DNA of 64,000 bases from Haloplanus aerogenes (GCF_003856835.1 NZ_CP034145.1:558001-622000), one strand, 5' to 3'. Counted from the first letter of the stretch, positions 55,628-64,000 are shown. The notes: generated from the sequence alone by a model not told the origin. Program-made: numbers and translations.

Positions 55628-55932
55628 AACCGGTCTTTCAGTTCCGCTCGCAGGTCGTCGACGGTCAGATCCTTCATCGCCAAGAGAACGAGCAGATGGT
55701 AGACCAGATCGGCCGACTCCGCCACGAGTTCTTCCCGGTCGTCGTCTTTCGCCGCGAGAATGACCTCGGTCGCCTCCTCGCCGATTTTCTCCAACGTCGC
55801 GTTCTCGCCTTTCTCGTGGGTGAACAGCGACGCGGTGTAAGAGCCCTCGGGGAGTTCGTCCCGGCGATCCTCGATGGTGGCAAAGAGGGCGTCGAGGACG
55901 GCCTCGGTATCGGCGTCGGCGTCGTCGCTCAC
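55624..55932 (-). CDS. hisE: Phosphoribosyl-ATP diphosphatase HisE
   Basis: A 102-aa all-helical MazG-like enzyme for the second step of histidine biosynthesis. The active-site helices read KIGEEATEVILAAKDDDREE and ESADLVYHLLVLLAMKDLTV, with the Glu/Asp metal ligands intact. It is the standalone form; HisI is not in the window. It overlaps the pdxT stop by 4 nt and is the last gene of a sec61b-pdxT-hisE run. Confidence 0.94.
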   Translation of the reverse strand: MSDDADADTEAVLDALFATIEDRRDELPEGSYTASLFTHEKGENATLEKIGEEATEVILAAKDDDREELVAESADLVYHLLVLLAMKDLTVDDLRAELKDRF

Positions 55933-56558
55933 GCTTCGGCCTCCGCTTCAGTGTCGGCGTCGGCGTCGAGTCGGTCGAACAGCGCCAACCGGTGGATGCG
56001 GTAGTCGTCGGTGAGTTCGGGGTGGAACGCCGTCGCCACCACCGGTCCGTCACGCACCGCGACCGGGCGGCCCTCCCACGTCGCCAGCACCTCGACTCCC
56101 GGCCCCACCTCGTCGACGACGGGCGCACGGATGAAGACGGCGTGGAAGGGGTCGTCGAGGCCTGCCACGTCGAGGCCGGCCTCGAAGCTGTCGACCTGTC
56201 GACCGAAGGCGTTGCGGTCGACTTCGGCGTCGAGCAGATCCAGCGTCTCGACTCGGTCGTCACGGGCGTCGCGCGAGGCGACGATCAGGCCGGCACAGGT
56301 CGCGAGAATCGGCTTCCCGGCCTCGGCGTGGGCGACGATTTCCTCGTCGATGCCCTCCAGCCGCAGAAGCCGGGAGATAGTCGTCGATTCGCCGCCGGGG
56401 AGCGCGAGGGCGTCACAGTCGGGGACGATCCCCGAGTCGCGGATCTCGACCACCTCGACGTCGTATCCCGTGGCGGCCGCTGCCCGTTCGATTGCGTCGA
56501 CGTGTTCGCTCACGTTGCCCTGAACGGCCACGACGCCGATCCGAACGCCCGCCGACAT
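55929..56558 (-). CDS. pdxT: Pyridoxal 5'-phosphate synthase glutaminase subunit PdxT
   Basis: A 209-aa glutaminase that feeds ammonia to PdxS for vitamin B6 synthesis. Motifs are ALPGGESTTISRLLR, the nucleophile Cys in ILATCAGLIVASRD, and the catalytic His/Glu in VATAFHPELTDDYRIH. The tail is Asp/Glu/Ala-rich as in other haloarchaeal PdxT. PdxS is not in the window. The stop of the Sec61-beta gene directly abuts its ATG. Confidence 0.95.
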   Translation of the reverse strand: MSAGVRIGVVAVQGNVSEHVDAIERAAAATGYDVEVVEIRDSGIVPDCDALALPGGESTTISRLLRLEGIDEEIVAHAEAGKPILATCAGLIVASRDARDDRVETLDLLDAEVDRNAFGRQVDSFEAGLDVAGLDDPFHAVFIRAPVVDEVGPGVEVLATWEGRPVAVRDGPVVATAFHPELTDDYRIHRLALFDRLDADADTEAEAEA

Positions 56559-56720
56559 TTACAGCGAGACGACGTTCAGAATCTGCACGAGGACGCCGAA
56601 GAGAACGCCGAACGCGACCACGGTCTTGGGGTCGATCCGGATGGCGTTACGGTCCTCGGCGTCGAAGTAGCGAACGAGGCCCGCACTCGACATCAGGCCG
56701 CCGCTCTGGCTCCCACTCAT
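56559..56720 (-). CDS. secG: Preprotein translocase subunit Sec61-beta
   Basis: A 53-aa protein with the archaeal Sec61-beta pattern: a Gly/Ser-rich start ([20 protein letters not shown]), the conserved DPKTVV junction, and one C-terminal transmembrane helix ([20 protein letters not shown]). It is the small tail-anchored subunit of the SecYE channel. It sits at the head of a tightly packed run with pdxT and hisE, which is a known haloarchaeal arrangement rather than a functional link. Confidence 0.93.
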   Translation of the reverse strand: MSGSQSGGLMSSAGLVRYFDAEDRNAIRIDPKTVVAFGVLFGVLVQILNVVSL

Positions 56721-56793
56721 GTGTAGGAGTGAGGACTTCCCTCGCCTAAGCGTTTCGGCTCGCATCTCCGCTCGTCGTCCGTCGGCCGACGCG

Positions 56794-58200
56794 TTACGCC
56801 GTCGCGGTCCCCGACACCTCGAAGCGCGCTCCCCCGGCGAACGCGGTCTCGACGCCAATATCCCACCCGTGTGCCTCGGCGATCCGTTCACAGATCGCCA
56901 GTCCGACACCCGTGCCGTCGGGGTCGGTCGAGTGTCCCATCTCGAATATCGACGTTCGTTCCGTGGTCGGGATTCCCGGTCCGTCGTCTTCGACGTAGAA
57001 TCCGCCGTCGAACCGGCCGACCCTGACGGTCGGCGTGGGACCGCCGTGATCGACCGCGTTTTTGAACAGGTTTTCGAACAGTTGCTGGAGTTTCCCCCGA
57101 TCCGCCACGATCATCGCGTTCTCCTCGATTCGCAGTGTGGCGCTCCCGGTCGGGACGACGCTCCACGCCTCCTCGGCCACGTCCCGGAGGTCGATCGGTT
57201 CGGGTTCCACAGTTTCGTCGTCTTCCTGTGCCAGCGACACGATGGAGTCCAGTAGCTCCTCCATTCGATCGAGTCCCCGCTTGGACGCGTCGAGCCCCGA
57301 GTAGTCGCCGGTTTCCAGCGCCATTTCGACGTTTCCGCGCGCGACGGTGAGCGGATTGCGCAGGTCGTGTGCGAGGCCCGCGATGTGTTCTTTCAACTGC
57401 TGGTTCTGTTCGAGGAGGATCTGTTCTCGATGGCGCGGGGTCTCGTCGCGTGTGATCTTGGCGTACCCCGTCACGTCGCCATCGTCGTAGAGGGCCACGA
57501 TGGTCACGTCGGCCCGGAACATCGAGCCGTCCTTGTGAACCCGCCAGCCCTCGTCACGGACCCGCCCCCCGGCGGCCGCCTCGCGGAGGTTCCGCTCGGG
57601 TACGCCGGCGTCCACGTCCGCGTCGGTGTAGAAGATCGAAACGTGTTCGCCGATGATCTCGTCGCGCGTGTACCCTTTGATCGTCTCCGCCCCCGGATTC
57701 CACGTCCGGACGTGGCCGGTCTCGTCGAGCAGGAAAATCGCGTAGTTCTCGACGGCGTCGACCAGCAGTTCGAACTGGGTGTCGTCCCGGTGTGACGCTC
57801 TCTGGGCCCCTGCCTCCGCCCGACATCTGGCCACGACGGTTCGAATGCAGTCGGTTAGTTCCCGGTGCTGGGGTGTTTCCCTCCGCTTTCGGAGGTAGTC
57901 GGTCGCTCCATCGGTGATCGCGTCGCTCGCGATCGCCTCACTTCCCCGGTCGGTAAAGAGGACGACCGGTAGCGTCGGCCAGCGTTCGCGGATGGCGTCG
58001 AGCAGATCCCGGCCGCTCGCCTCCAGTCCGTACTCGCAGACCACACAGTCGATATCGTCGGTTTCGAGACGAGACAGCGCGTCGTCGGCGCCGTCCGCGA
58101 GCCGAACGACGATGTCGTCGTGGTGGTGACGGATGGACTCGCGGATCGGCGTCGTGACCGTCTCGTCGTCCACCAGCAGGACGCTGATGTCGTCGGTCAT
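56794..58200 (-). CDS. Hybrid sensor: pseudo-receiver, PAS domain and histidine kinase
   Basis: A 468-aa cytosolic signalling protein. Residues 1-125 are receiver-like, but the phospho-acceptor position is Glu56 (VVCEYGL) instead of Asp. Residues about 135-260 are a PAS domain ([20 protein letters not shown]). The kinase core follows, with His278 in [10 protein letters not shown] and a GHKL ATPase with [12 protein letters not shown] and DDGPGIP plus [12 protein letters not shown]. There is no membrane segment, so it senses an internal signal. Its Glu56 may act as a fixed on-state. No response regulator is adjacent. The 227-nt region upstream of its ATG has only weak AT boxes. Confidence 0.9.
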   Translation of the reverse strand: MTDDISVLLVDDETVTTPIRESIRHHHDDIVVRLADGADDALSRLETDDIDCVVCEYGLEASGRDLLDAIRERWPTLPVVLFTDRGSEAIASDAITDGATDYLRKRRETPQHRELTDCIRTVVARCRAEAGAQRASHRDDTQFELLVDAVENYAIFLLDETGHVRTWNPGAETIKGYTRDEIIGEHVSIFYTDADVDAGVPERNLREAAAGGRVRDEGWRVHKDGSMFRADVTIVALYDDGDVTGYAKITRDETPRHREQILLEQNQQLKEHIAGLAHDLRNPLTVARGNVEMALETGDYSGLDASKRGLDRMEELLDSIVSLAQEDDETVEPEPIDLRDVAEEAWSVVPTGSATLRIEENAMIVADRGKLQQLFENLFKNAVDHGGPTPTVRVGRFDGGFYVEDDGPGIPTTERTSIFEMGHSTDPDGTGVGLAICERIAEAHGWDIGVETAFAGGARFEVSGTATA

Positions 58201-58427
58201 GGGAGCCGTTTCCTCCCCCCGTTTCCCGTCGTTTCGCCGTGCCCATCGCTACGCGAGATGACGTGTGTGGTTGTCGGGCACATACAGCCGGACGGTCGGC
58301 ACGCCCCGGTATTATTATGGAGACGGTAATCCGGCGATAGGCACCCGTTAACTTATAAGCTCGTCCGATGGCGATTCGCCGAAGGGCAAACGCTTATCCG
58401 GGTGCCACCGGTACCGCGGGACGGATC

Positions 58428-58694
58428 ATGACCGTTCGACTGCTCGATTTCTACGCCGACTGGTGTGGACCGTGCGACGCACAGGAGCCGATTCTCGAGG
58501 AGCTGGTCGCGGATTACGGGAACGTCGAGTTCGAGAAGATCGACGTCGAACAGGATCAGGACACCGCCAACGCGTACCAGGTGCAGTCCCTCCCGACGGT
58601 CGTCGTCGAGAACGACGACGGCGTCGTCGAACAGTTCGTGGGCGTCACCCAGCGCCCGGCCATCGAGGACGCGCTGGAACGCGCCGGCGTCTGA
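58428..58694 (+). CDS. Thioredoxin-family protein, 88 aa
   Basis: A compact thioredoxin fold with the active site WCGPC at residues 12-16 and the cis-Pro loop QSLPTVVVEN. The helix after the active site, CDAQEPILEELVADYG, is normal. It is shorter than most thioredoxins (about 105 aa), mainly at the N-terminus. It can reduce disulfides, and could donate to MsrA (30339). An ACGCTTATCC stretch about 33 nt before ATG 58428 is a weak promoter. Confidence 0.9.
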   Translation: MTVRLLDFYADWCGPCDAQEPILEELVADYGNVEFEKIDVEQDQDTANAYQVQSLPTVVVENDDGVVEQFVGVTQRPAIEDALERAGV

Positions 58695-58768
58695 ACTTCT
58701 CCGAATCCACGGGCGCCCCGCCCACGAATCCCCACCGTTATGCCGATCCAATCCCAACCGGGGTTTAA

Positions 58769-59389
58769 ATGGGCATTCTCGAAGACAAATCTCGGGCGCG
58801 GCTGTTCTACAAGTATCTCTCGAAGGTGTACGACCAGGTCAACCCGTTCATCTGGAACGAGGAGATGCGCGCGGAGGCGCTCGAAATCCTCGATCTCGCC
58901 CCCGACGACCGGGTGCTCGACGTGGGCTGTGGCACCGGCTTCGGCACCGAGGGTCTCCTCCAGTACACCGACGACGTCCACGGCCTCGACCAGAGCATCC
59001 ACCAGATGGAGAAGGCGTTCGAGAAGTTCGGTCGGACGGACCGGGTGAACTTCTACCGCGGCGACGCCGAGCGCCTGCCCTTCGCGGACGACAGCTTCGA
59101 CGCCGTCTGGTCCTCGGGTTCGATCGAGTACTGGCCCAACCCGGTCGACGCGCTCGCGGAGTTCCGACGGGTCGTGAAACCCGGCGGCTCGGTGCTCGTC
59201 GTCGGCCCCAACTACCCACGCAGTTCGGTGTTCCAGCGGCTCGCCGACGCCATCATGCTCTTTTACGACGAGGAGGAGGCCGACCGCATGTTCGCCGAGG
59301 CCGGCTTCGAGGACATCACGCACGTGACGATGGGCCCGTCCTACAACCCCGAGATCGCGATCACGACGCTGGCGACGCTGCCCGAGTAG
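58769..59389 (+). CDS. Class I SAM-dependent methyltransferase (UbiE/MPBQ-like)
   Basis: A 206-aa methyltransferase. Motif I is VLDVGCGTGFGTEGL, motif II contains RGDAERLPFADDSFDAVW and motif III is PGGSVLVVGPNYPR. The C-terminal part (IMLFYDEEEADRMFAEAGFE) resembles quinone methyltransferases of the MPBQ/MSBQ or UbiE type. A role in methylating menaquinone or another prenyl quinone is plausible and unproven. The stop TAG begins the imperfect hairpin E at 59387. Confidence 0.85.
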   Translation: MGILEDKSRARLFYKYLSKVYDQVNPFIWNEEMRAEALEILDLAPDDRVLDVGCGTGFGTEGLLQYTDDVHGLDQSIHQMEKAFEKFGRTDRVNFYRGDAERLPFADDSFDAVWSSGSIEYWPNPVDALAEFRRVVKPGGSVLVVGPNYPRSSVFQRLADAIMLFYDEEEADRMFAEAGFEDITHVTMGPSYNPEIAITTLATLPE

Positions 59390-59430
59390 CGTAGCGAAAC
59401 TGACGACGTTCGATCGTTACGATAGCTACA
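59387..59430. repeat. Weak hairpin element E, beginning at a stop codon
   Basis: Starts TAGCGTAGCGAAAC (59387-59400), whose first ten bases equal the left end of element C, and ends GTTACGATAGCTACA (59416-59430). The arms pair imperfectly (about 11 of 14). As in element C, the initial TAG is the stop codon of the preceding gene. Confidence 0.4.
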
Positions 59431-59878
59431 CGGTGGCCGACAGCGTCACCAGCCGCCGCCCGCCGTACCGGAGTTCGACCGTCACGCGAGCGCCAGCCAC
59501 GAGCGGCGGATAGTTGGTCGACGCGACCTGGAGTGACGCCCGTTCGCCGACGTTCCACGTCGGCTCGGTGGCGGGGTTGAACGGTCCGGTCGGCCCCGAC
59601 CGGAACCCCCGCGCGGCGAAGAATGGGACTGGGGGTTGGTGACGGAGGGGGTCGCCGTCGACGCGGACGACCACGTCGAGGCGGCGCACGTCCAGCGGAT
59701 CACCTGCCCGGTGTGCGAGAACGAGTCGGTCCCCGTCGACCGCGAGAGTCACGCCGGCGGTGACCGGCGCCGTGGGAAGCGCGCCGAGGCCGACGGCCGC
59801 GACGGTGGTGCCGAGGACGAGAACGACCACGGCGGCGACGGGCGGTCCCGTGGTGACTGCACGGTCACGGTCGGCCAT
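59426..59878 (-). CDS. Pilin-like N-terminal signal protein, 150 aa
   Basis: The N-terminus has a short charged head (ADRDRAVTTGPPVAA) followed by one long hydrophobic helix (VVVLVLGTTVAAVGLGAL). This resembles haloarchaeal type IV pilin precursors cut by a prepilin peptidase. The rest looks like one beta-sandwich domain. It has no Cys and no C-terminal anchor. Its gene lies 15 nt downstream of the large surface-protein gene on the same strand, so both are probably cotranscribed. An ordinary membrane-anchored protein is the alternative. Confidence 0.55.
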   Translation of the reverse strand: MADRDRAVTTGPPVAAVVVLVLGTTVAAVGLGALPTAPVTAGVTLAVDGDRLVLAHRAGDPLDVRRLDVVVRVDGDPLRHQPPVPFFAARGFRSGPTGPFNPATEPTWNVGERASLQVASTNYPPLVAGARVTVELRYGGRRLVTLSATV

Positions 59879-59893
59879 GGGCGCGGTGGCGCC

Positions 59894-61336
59894 CTATCGG
59901 TGATAAACGTCGGCGAGTGCGGCGCTCGTCGGGGTCGGGGTCGGCGTGACAGTGCCGTTCGGCGTCGCCGTTCCGTTCGTCGCCGTCTCGTTGCCGTTCT
60001 CGCCGCCAGTGTCTCCCGTCTCGGCCTGCGCCTTCACCCGCGGCGGCGCCCCCGGATCGACGACGACGTCGACGGACTCGCCACGCCCATCGACGGTGAC
60101 GGTGTACTGGCGGTACGGCGAGAGCGTCCAGAGGACGCCGTCGTCGCCCGTCGTGCCGAGTTGTCTCGGCGTCCCCGTCTCGACGGCCAGCGAGATGGCG
60201 GCGTCGACCGGTTCGCCCTCGTCGTCGACGACGCGGATCTGTGAGGGGCCGCCGGGATACGTCTGGTTCACCACGACCCGGATGTTCTCGCCGGCCCGCT
60301 CGACCCGCTGATCCGCGACCATCGAGGCGAGCGGGCGGCGCTGGTGTTCGGCGTAGACGACGCGCGCGTTGCTGTCGACGAAGGCCGTCAGGTCGCCGCG
60401 ACTGTGGGCGATGCGGACGGGGTAGGTCTCGCCGCCGCCGAACACCTGCGTCTGTTCGCGTGTCGTGTTCCAGATGACCGGATAGCTCGACGATACGATG
60501 TCGAGCGCCACCTCGAGTTCGATAGCGTCACCCTCGCCGTTCCGGAGGTCGCCGCGGTAGGATTCGCGGATGTACGTGTCGTCGAGGATGGTCGTTACGG
60601 TAACGCTCTGGGGGCCGGTCGCGATGTAGAATCGGTGGGGGGCGGCCTCGCCCCGGAGGACGGTCTGTGCGTGGGCCCGCACCGGCCCGGTGAACGCGGA
60701 GAGGCGGTTGCCGATGGAGGCCAGTCGGCCCCGGTTGATGTCGAATCCACGCGTGTCGGCGGCGAGCGCTTCGATCCGGCTCCGGCGGTCGTTGAGTTCC
60801 TCGGCCGCGATGCTGACACGAACGAGCGAGACGAGCAGTTCGCGCGCACTGAGTTCGCCGCGACCGTACGCGGCGACGGCGGCCGTCTGTCGCTCGTCGA
60901 GTTGGTCGACCTGCCGTTCGAGGTCGATCAGTGCCGTCCGGAGGCGATCACGACGATCTGCGGTCGTGTTGGCGGCCTCGACGCGTTCGACCATCGCGAG
61001 CGTCCGGAGGCGGTTGGTCGTCGCGTTCGTCGATAGCCCGAGTGCGGGGCCGAGATCGACGTACTGTTCCTCTACCCCCCACCGCTCGACCGATCCGGGC
61101 GGCACGTCGAGCACGTTGATCTGCTGACGGCCTGCTTGCCCGCTGGTCTGGGCGACGGCTGGCGGGAGGGCTGCGGGGGGTGGTGCGTCGCGTTCGGGGA
61201 GTGGGGAGGAGACGCCAGTGGGGTCGTCGGCCGTCGCGGCCGCCGAGCCAACCACCGACGTGGGGAGGCCGCCGGTCGCCCCGACCACGGCGGAGCAGAC
61301 GAGGAGGGCGGCCGCGATGACGGGGAGGGCTCTCAT
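59894..61336 (-). CDS. Large secreted surface protein with coiled-coil and beta repeats
   Basis: A 480-aa exported protein. A signal peptide is at about residues 4-30 (LPVIAAALLVCSAVVGATGG). Residues about 100-215 are helical and charged, consistent with a coiled coil (ERVEAANTTADRRDRLRTAL). From about 230 onwards beta-rich segments dominate, with several NxT/NxS sites. The C-terminus is a Gly/Asn/Thr/Pro spacer without an anchoring helix. ATG 61336 is fixed by the signal peptide and the TATA-like box 28 nt upstream; the longer frame to 61438 has no signal. The family is unknown to me. Confidence 0.7.
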   Translation of the reverse strand: MRALPVIAAALLVCSAVVGATGGLPTSVVGSAAATADDPTGVSSPLPERDAPPPAALPPAVAQTSGQAGRQQINVLDVPPGSVERWGVEEQYVDLGPALGLSTNATTNRLRTLAMVERVEAANTTADRRDRLRTALIDLERQVDQLDERQTAAVAAYGRGELSARELLVSLVRVSIAAEELNDRRSRIEALAADTRGFDINRGRLASIGNRLSAFTGPVRAHAQTVLRGEAAPHRFYIATGPQSVTVTTILDDTYIRESYRGDLRNGEGDAIELEVALDIVSSSYPVIWNTTREQTQVFGGGETYPVRIAHSRGDLTAFVDSNARVVYAEHQRRPLASMVADQRVERAGENIRVVVNQTYPGGPSQIRVVDDEGEPVDAAISLAVETGTPRQLGTTGDDGVLWTLSPYRQYTVTVDGRGESVDVVVDPGAPPRVKAQAETGDTGGENGNETATNGTATPNGTVTPTPTPTSAALADVYHR

Positions 61337-61360
61337 CGCCCGGCGGTACAGCCGCCTGAT

Positions 61361-61368
61361 ACTAATAA
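61361..61368 (-). promoter_or_regulatory. TATA-like box for the large surface protein
   Basis: On the minus strand TTATTAGT is centred about 28 nt before ATG 61336, inside the 212-nt divergent gap shared with the membrane-anchored winged-helix gene. Confidence 0.6.
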
Positions 61369-61548
61369 GGTCCGTTGTACAAGTCGGGCCCGGCAGTTCT
61401 CCACGCCGACGGCACGGCACCCCGGGACGTCGGCACACCGGCTCTTATAAACTCGTCCTCCGTCTCGCATCTGACGGCCGCTATCTCCGCGACAGGGCCT
61501 CTCTGACGATGGAAAGCGTTTTCCCGTCCCATCGAGACGCACGAAGTA

Positions 61549-62721
61549 ATGCGGATTGCCGCGTTCCTCTTCGCCCTCCTCGTCCTCCTCTCCGGGACGA
61601 CCTCCGCGGTGGCGGCCGCCGGCCACGGGTCCTCCATCGCTCCCTCGGCTTCGGACCCGGTGGCGGCCACCGAGCGCCCGGCACTCGTGGGTCCGCCCGT
61701 CGCCCGTATCGAGGAGCCAGCCGTCACGGAACTCTACATCGAACCCGATCCGCAGGGGAGCGCCCGGTGGACCGTCTCGGTTCGGTATAATCTCTCGTCG
61801 TCCGCCGACCGTGCCGCCTTCGTCGAGTACGGCCGTGACTTCGAATCCGGCGACACCGATGTCGGCCTCGATCTGGCCTTCTTCCGAACGCTCGCCGACG
61901 AGGCGAGCCGTGCGACGGGGCGGGAGATGGCGATCCGGAACCCGACTCGGAACGCCACGGTGCAGAACGGCACCGGCGTCCTCAACCTCTCGTTCACGTG
62001 GACGAACTTCGTGACCAACACCGAAGGGGGCTTCGTGATTCAGGAGGCGGTGTTGATGCCGGACAACCGCACCTGGTTGGCGTCTATCGGCCCATCACAG
62101 CGACTGGTCGTGGAGACGCCAGAGGGGTATCAGGTGACCGACACGCGATTCGGCCTCGACAACGGGTCGGTCGTCATTCAGGGGCCGCACACCTTCCGGG
62201 ACCCGCTCACCATCTCCTACCAGCAGACGGCCGTCGAGGAACCGGAGCCGGACCCCGGACCACCGTGGTCGCTGATCGCCGGGGTACTCCTCGTGGCGCT
62301 CGCCATCGTCGCGGTCGTCGCGTACGTTCCCTGGCGTCGACCGACGACCTCTCCCTCGGAGTCCGGCCCGCCCGGGGACACGGCCACGTCGGACGAGGGA
62401 GGGGCCGAGGCTGATGGCCCGCCAGATGGGGCGGCCGAGTCGGCAACCGGTACGGATGCGGCCGAGAGCGACGAGACGGCCCCCGACGAAGCCGACGAGG
62501 CGGGCGGCATCGACCCGACCCTCCTGTCGGACGAGGAGCGGGTCGAACACCTCCTCGACCAGAACGGCGGCCGGATGAAGCAGGCCAAGATCGTTCAGGA
62601 GACCGGGTGGTCCGACGCCAAGGTGTCCCAGTTGCTGTCGACGATGGCCGACGAAGGGAGAGTAGAAAAACTCCGGCTCGGGCGCGAGAACCTCATCTCC
62701 CTGCCCGACGAGGAGCCCTGA
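61549..62721 (+). CDS. Membrane-anchored winged-helix regulator with extracellular domain
   Basis: A 390-aa protein with a signal peptide (about residues 3-23), an extracellular beta-rich domain (about 50-225), a transmembrane helix (about 232-255), an acidic linker and a C-terminal winged helix (ERVEHLLDQNGGRMKQAKIV then DAKVSQLLSTMADEGRVEKL). The plan (outside sensor, one span, inside HTH) matches haloarchaeal DUF7345/DUF7343-type proteins and suggests direct membrane-to-DNA signalling. It is divergent from the large surface-protein gene, a likely target. A GCGTTTTC box about 28 nt before ATG 61549 is the weak promoter. Confidence 0.83.
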   Translation: MRIAAFLFALLVLLSGTTSAVAAAGHGSSIAPSASDPVAATERPALVGPPVARIEEPAVTELYIEPDPQGSARWTVSVRYNLSSSADRAAFVEYGRDFESGDTDVGLDLAFFRTLADEASRATGREMAIRNPTRNATVQNGTGVLNLSFTWTNFVTNTEGGFVIQEAVLMPDNRTWLASIGPSQRLVVETPEGYQVTDTRFGLDNGSVVIQGPHTFRDPLTISYQQTAVEEPEPDPGPPWSLIAGVLLVALAIVAVVAYVPWRRPTTSPSESGPPGDTATSDEGGAEADGPPDGAAESATGTDAAESDETAPDEADEAGGIDPTLLSDEERVEHLLDQNGGRMKQAKIVQETGWSDAKVSQLLSTMADEGRVEKLRLGRENLISLPDEEP

Positions 62722-62735
62722 CTCGCTTCGGAAAA

Positions 62736-62743
62736 CGTTTACT
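62736..62743 (+). promoter_or_regulatory. TATA-like box for etfB-etfA
   Basis: CGTTTACT centred about 28 nt before ATG 62767, implying a leaderless etf transcript. Confidence 0.55.
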
Positions 62744-62766
62744 CCCGGCCGGGGGAACGTGAGGCC

Positions 62767-63558
62767 ATGAAGATTCTCGTGACCGTCAAGGAGGTCGCCG
62801 CAGTCGCCGACGACTTCGAGATCGAGGGGCTCGAAATCCCCGAGACGTATCTCGAGTACGACCTCAACGAGTGGGACGACTACGCCATCGAGGCGGCGGT
62901 CCGCATCGCCGAGGACCGCGACGAGGAGGTAGAGGTCGTCGCCGTCACCCTCGGCCCCGAGCGAAGCGAGGAGACGATCCGCATGGCGCTGGCGAAAGGC
63001 GTCGACCGCGCGGTCCGCGTCTGGGACGACGCACTGGCCGAGGCGGACGTACTCGATCCGACCACGACCGCCCGAATCATCGCCGCCGTCGCGGAACGGG
63101 AGGACCCCGACCTCGTCCTCTCGGGCGTGCAGGCGGCCGACGACGGCTTCGGCGCGACCGGCGTCGCCCTCGCCGACCTGCTGGATATGGGATGGGCCGC
63201 GGTCGTGAACGACCTCGAACTCGGTGAGGGGGAAGCCTCGGTTCGGCGCGAACTCGAAGGCGGCGTCGAGGAACTCACGACGGTCGACCTGCCCGCCGTG
63301 CTGACGATTCAGACCGGCATCAACGAGCCCCGGTACGCCAGCCTGCGCGGTATCCGGCAGGCTCAGCGCAAGGAACTCGCCGTCCACTCGCTCGCCGATC
63401 TCGACCTCGATCCGGCGGTCGTCGACGACGCCCTGACGCTCACGAGGTTGGCGAAACCCGAGACCGAATCCGACGCCACCATCTTCGAGGGTGACCCCGG
63501 CGAGACGGCCGCGGAGTTAGAGACGGTCCTGCGGGACGCGGGGGTGGGTGCCGAATGA
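62767..63558 (+). CDS. etfB: Electron transfer flavoprotein, beta subunit
   Basis: A 263-aa EtfB. Typical blocks are MKILVTVKEVAAVADDFEIE at the N-terminus, DYAIEAAVRIAEDRDEEVEV, the AMP/nucleotide region VLSGVQAADDGFGATGVALA and the recognition-loop area LPAVLTIQTGINEPRYASLR. It carries AMP (or FAD in bifurcating forms) and transfers electrons from acyl-CoA dehydrogenases or other donors. Its stop overlaps the etfA ATG by 4 nt. Confidence 0.95.
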   Translation: MKILVTVKEVAAVADDFEIEGLEIPETYLEYDLNEWDDYAIEAAVRIAEDRDEEVEVVAVTLGPERSEETIRMALAKGVDRAVRVWDDALAEADVLDPTTTARIIAAVAEREDPDLVLSGVQAADDGFGATGVALADLLDMGWAAVVNDLELGEGEASVRRELEGGVEELTTVDLPAVLTIQTGINEPRYASLRGIRQAQRKELAVHSLADLDLDPAVVDDALTLTRLAKPETESDATIFEGDPGETAAELETVLRDAGVGAE

Positions 63559-64000
63559 GCGACGTCCTCGCCGTCGCGGATCACCGCCGCGGCGAACTCC
63601 GGCCGGTGTCGTACGAACTCCTCACGGCGGGTCGAGAACTGGCCGACGCGCTCGACGGCGACCTGCACGCCGCCGTCGTCGGCGGCAACGTGGATCGGTT
63701 CGCGGACAAACTCGACTGCGAGGGCGTCGACGCCATCCACACCGTCGCAGAGGGGTCGGAGTTCAACCACGACGTGACCGTCGCCGCGGTGACGGCGCTG
63801 TTCGAGGCACTCGACCCCAGCGCGGTTGTGATGCCGAACAGCGTCAACGGGCTGGACTACGCCCCCGCGGTCGCGACGCGCCTGTCCCTCCCGCTGGTCA
63901 CCGACGCCGTCGCCCTCGACTACGACGACGGCCTGACCGTGACCCGGGAGATGTACGGGTCGAAGGTCGAGACGGCGGTCGCGGTGGACGAGGGGCCGGT
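63555..64000 (+). CDS. etfA: Electron transfer flavoprotein, alpha subunit (partial, cut by window end)
   Basis: ATG 63555 overlaps the etfB stop. The first ~148 codons are present and read DVLADHRRGELRPVSYELLT, then GDLHAAVVGGNVDRFADKLD and VVMPNSVNGLDYAPAVATRL. This is the N-terminal EtfA domain; the C-terminal FAD domain lies beyond the window. It pairs with EtfB and passes electrons on to an ETF:quinone oxidoreductase. Confidence 0.93.
   Translation, partial: MSDVLAVADHRRGELRPVSYELLTAGRELADALDGDLHAAVVGGNVDRFADKLDCEGVDAIHTVAEGSEFNHDVTVAAVTALFEALDPSAVVMPNSVNGLDYAPAVATRLSLPLVTDAVALDYDDGLTVTREMYGSKVETAVAVDEGP

Noticed and set aside
1-64000. Search for CRISPR arrays, Cas genes, restriction systems, toxin-antitoxin pairs or prophage structural genes
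   Set aside because: None was seen on either strand. Accessory character is limited to hairpin elements, one lower-GC gene and short remnants.

Overview
This is a gene-dense, GC-rich archaeal chromosome segment from a haloarchaeon (class Halobacteria). The predicted proteins are strongly acidic. Many genes have a TATA-like box centred 25-30 nt before the start codon with no room for a leader. The gene content is typical: haloarchaeal 2Fe-2S ferredoxin, Pus10 and TrmY for tRNA position 54, RaSEA (archaeosine), HMG-CoA reductase, SecD/SecF, Sec61-beta, a PGF-CTERM surface protein, F420 reductase NpdG and archaemetzincin. I cannot name the genus from sequence alone; a Haloferacales member such as Haloplanus is a guess. 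No rRNA, CRISPR array, plasmid origin or intact insertion sequence is visible. One tRNA gene, tRNA-Pro(CGG), is present.

Layout. 1-6780: an AzlC/AzlD amino-acid exporter, a short tandem-repeat protein coupled to isocitrate lyase, an ABC-2 exporter, and an SppA-type protease overlapping a DUF4350-like protein. 6839-13161: a five-gene Tat-lipoprotein peptide ABC importer plus one unknown. 13191-19128: TrmY, tRNA-Pro, an AN1 zinc-finger protein, a J-domain/ferredoxin fusion, a surface protein, a zinc-ribbon protein, and an actin-like ATPase next to a four-TM protein possibly related to cell division. 19297-26239: an accessory-looking stretch with an arylsulfotransferase-like protein, Nudix hydrolase, tungsten aldehyde oxidoreductase, RaSEA, a lower-GC membrane protein and several long hairpin elements. 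26241-38351: purC-purS-purQ, Pus10, MsrA, RNase HII, SecF-SecD and Mch. 38690-45444: a nitrate assimilation operon (NasA, NarK-type transporter, 53-aa membrane peptide), a poly-gamma-glutamate hydrolase-like protein, and a thiamine-binding protein divergent from a second ABC-2 exporter. 45487-64000: a COG1361-type surface protein behind a putative 25-aa leader peptide, regulators, HmgA, carbonic anhydrase, NpdG, HisE/PdxT/Sec61-beta, a hybrid histidine kinase, a thioredoxin, envelope proteins divergent from a membrane-anchored winged helix, and etfB-etfA (cut by the window end).

The most unusual material is non-genic. A set of 70-90 nt hairpin elements (20588, 24614, 28884, 54851, possibly 59387) lies at or next to stop codons. 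In at least two cases the element or its terminal 16-mer supplies the stop codon of the preceding gene, and the Nudix gene is bracketed by perfect 16-bp inverted copies of that terminus. Short palindromic repeats are also carried in frame inside linkers of NasA and the two peptide-transporter ATPases. Other leads are the tandem-repeat microprotein upstream of aceA, a single AT box exactly midway between two divergent leaderless genes (43721-43774), and the leader ORF at 45487. Functional calls rest on motif and family recognition by eye; no database search was run.
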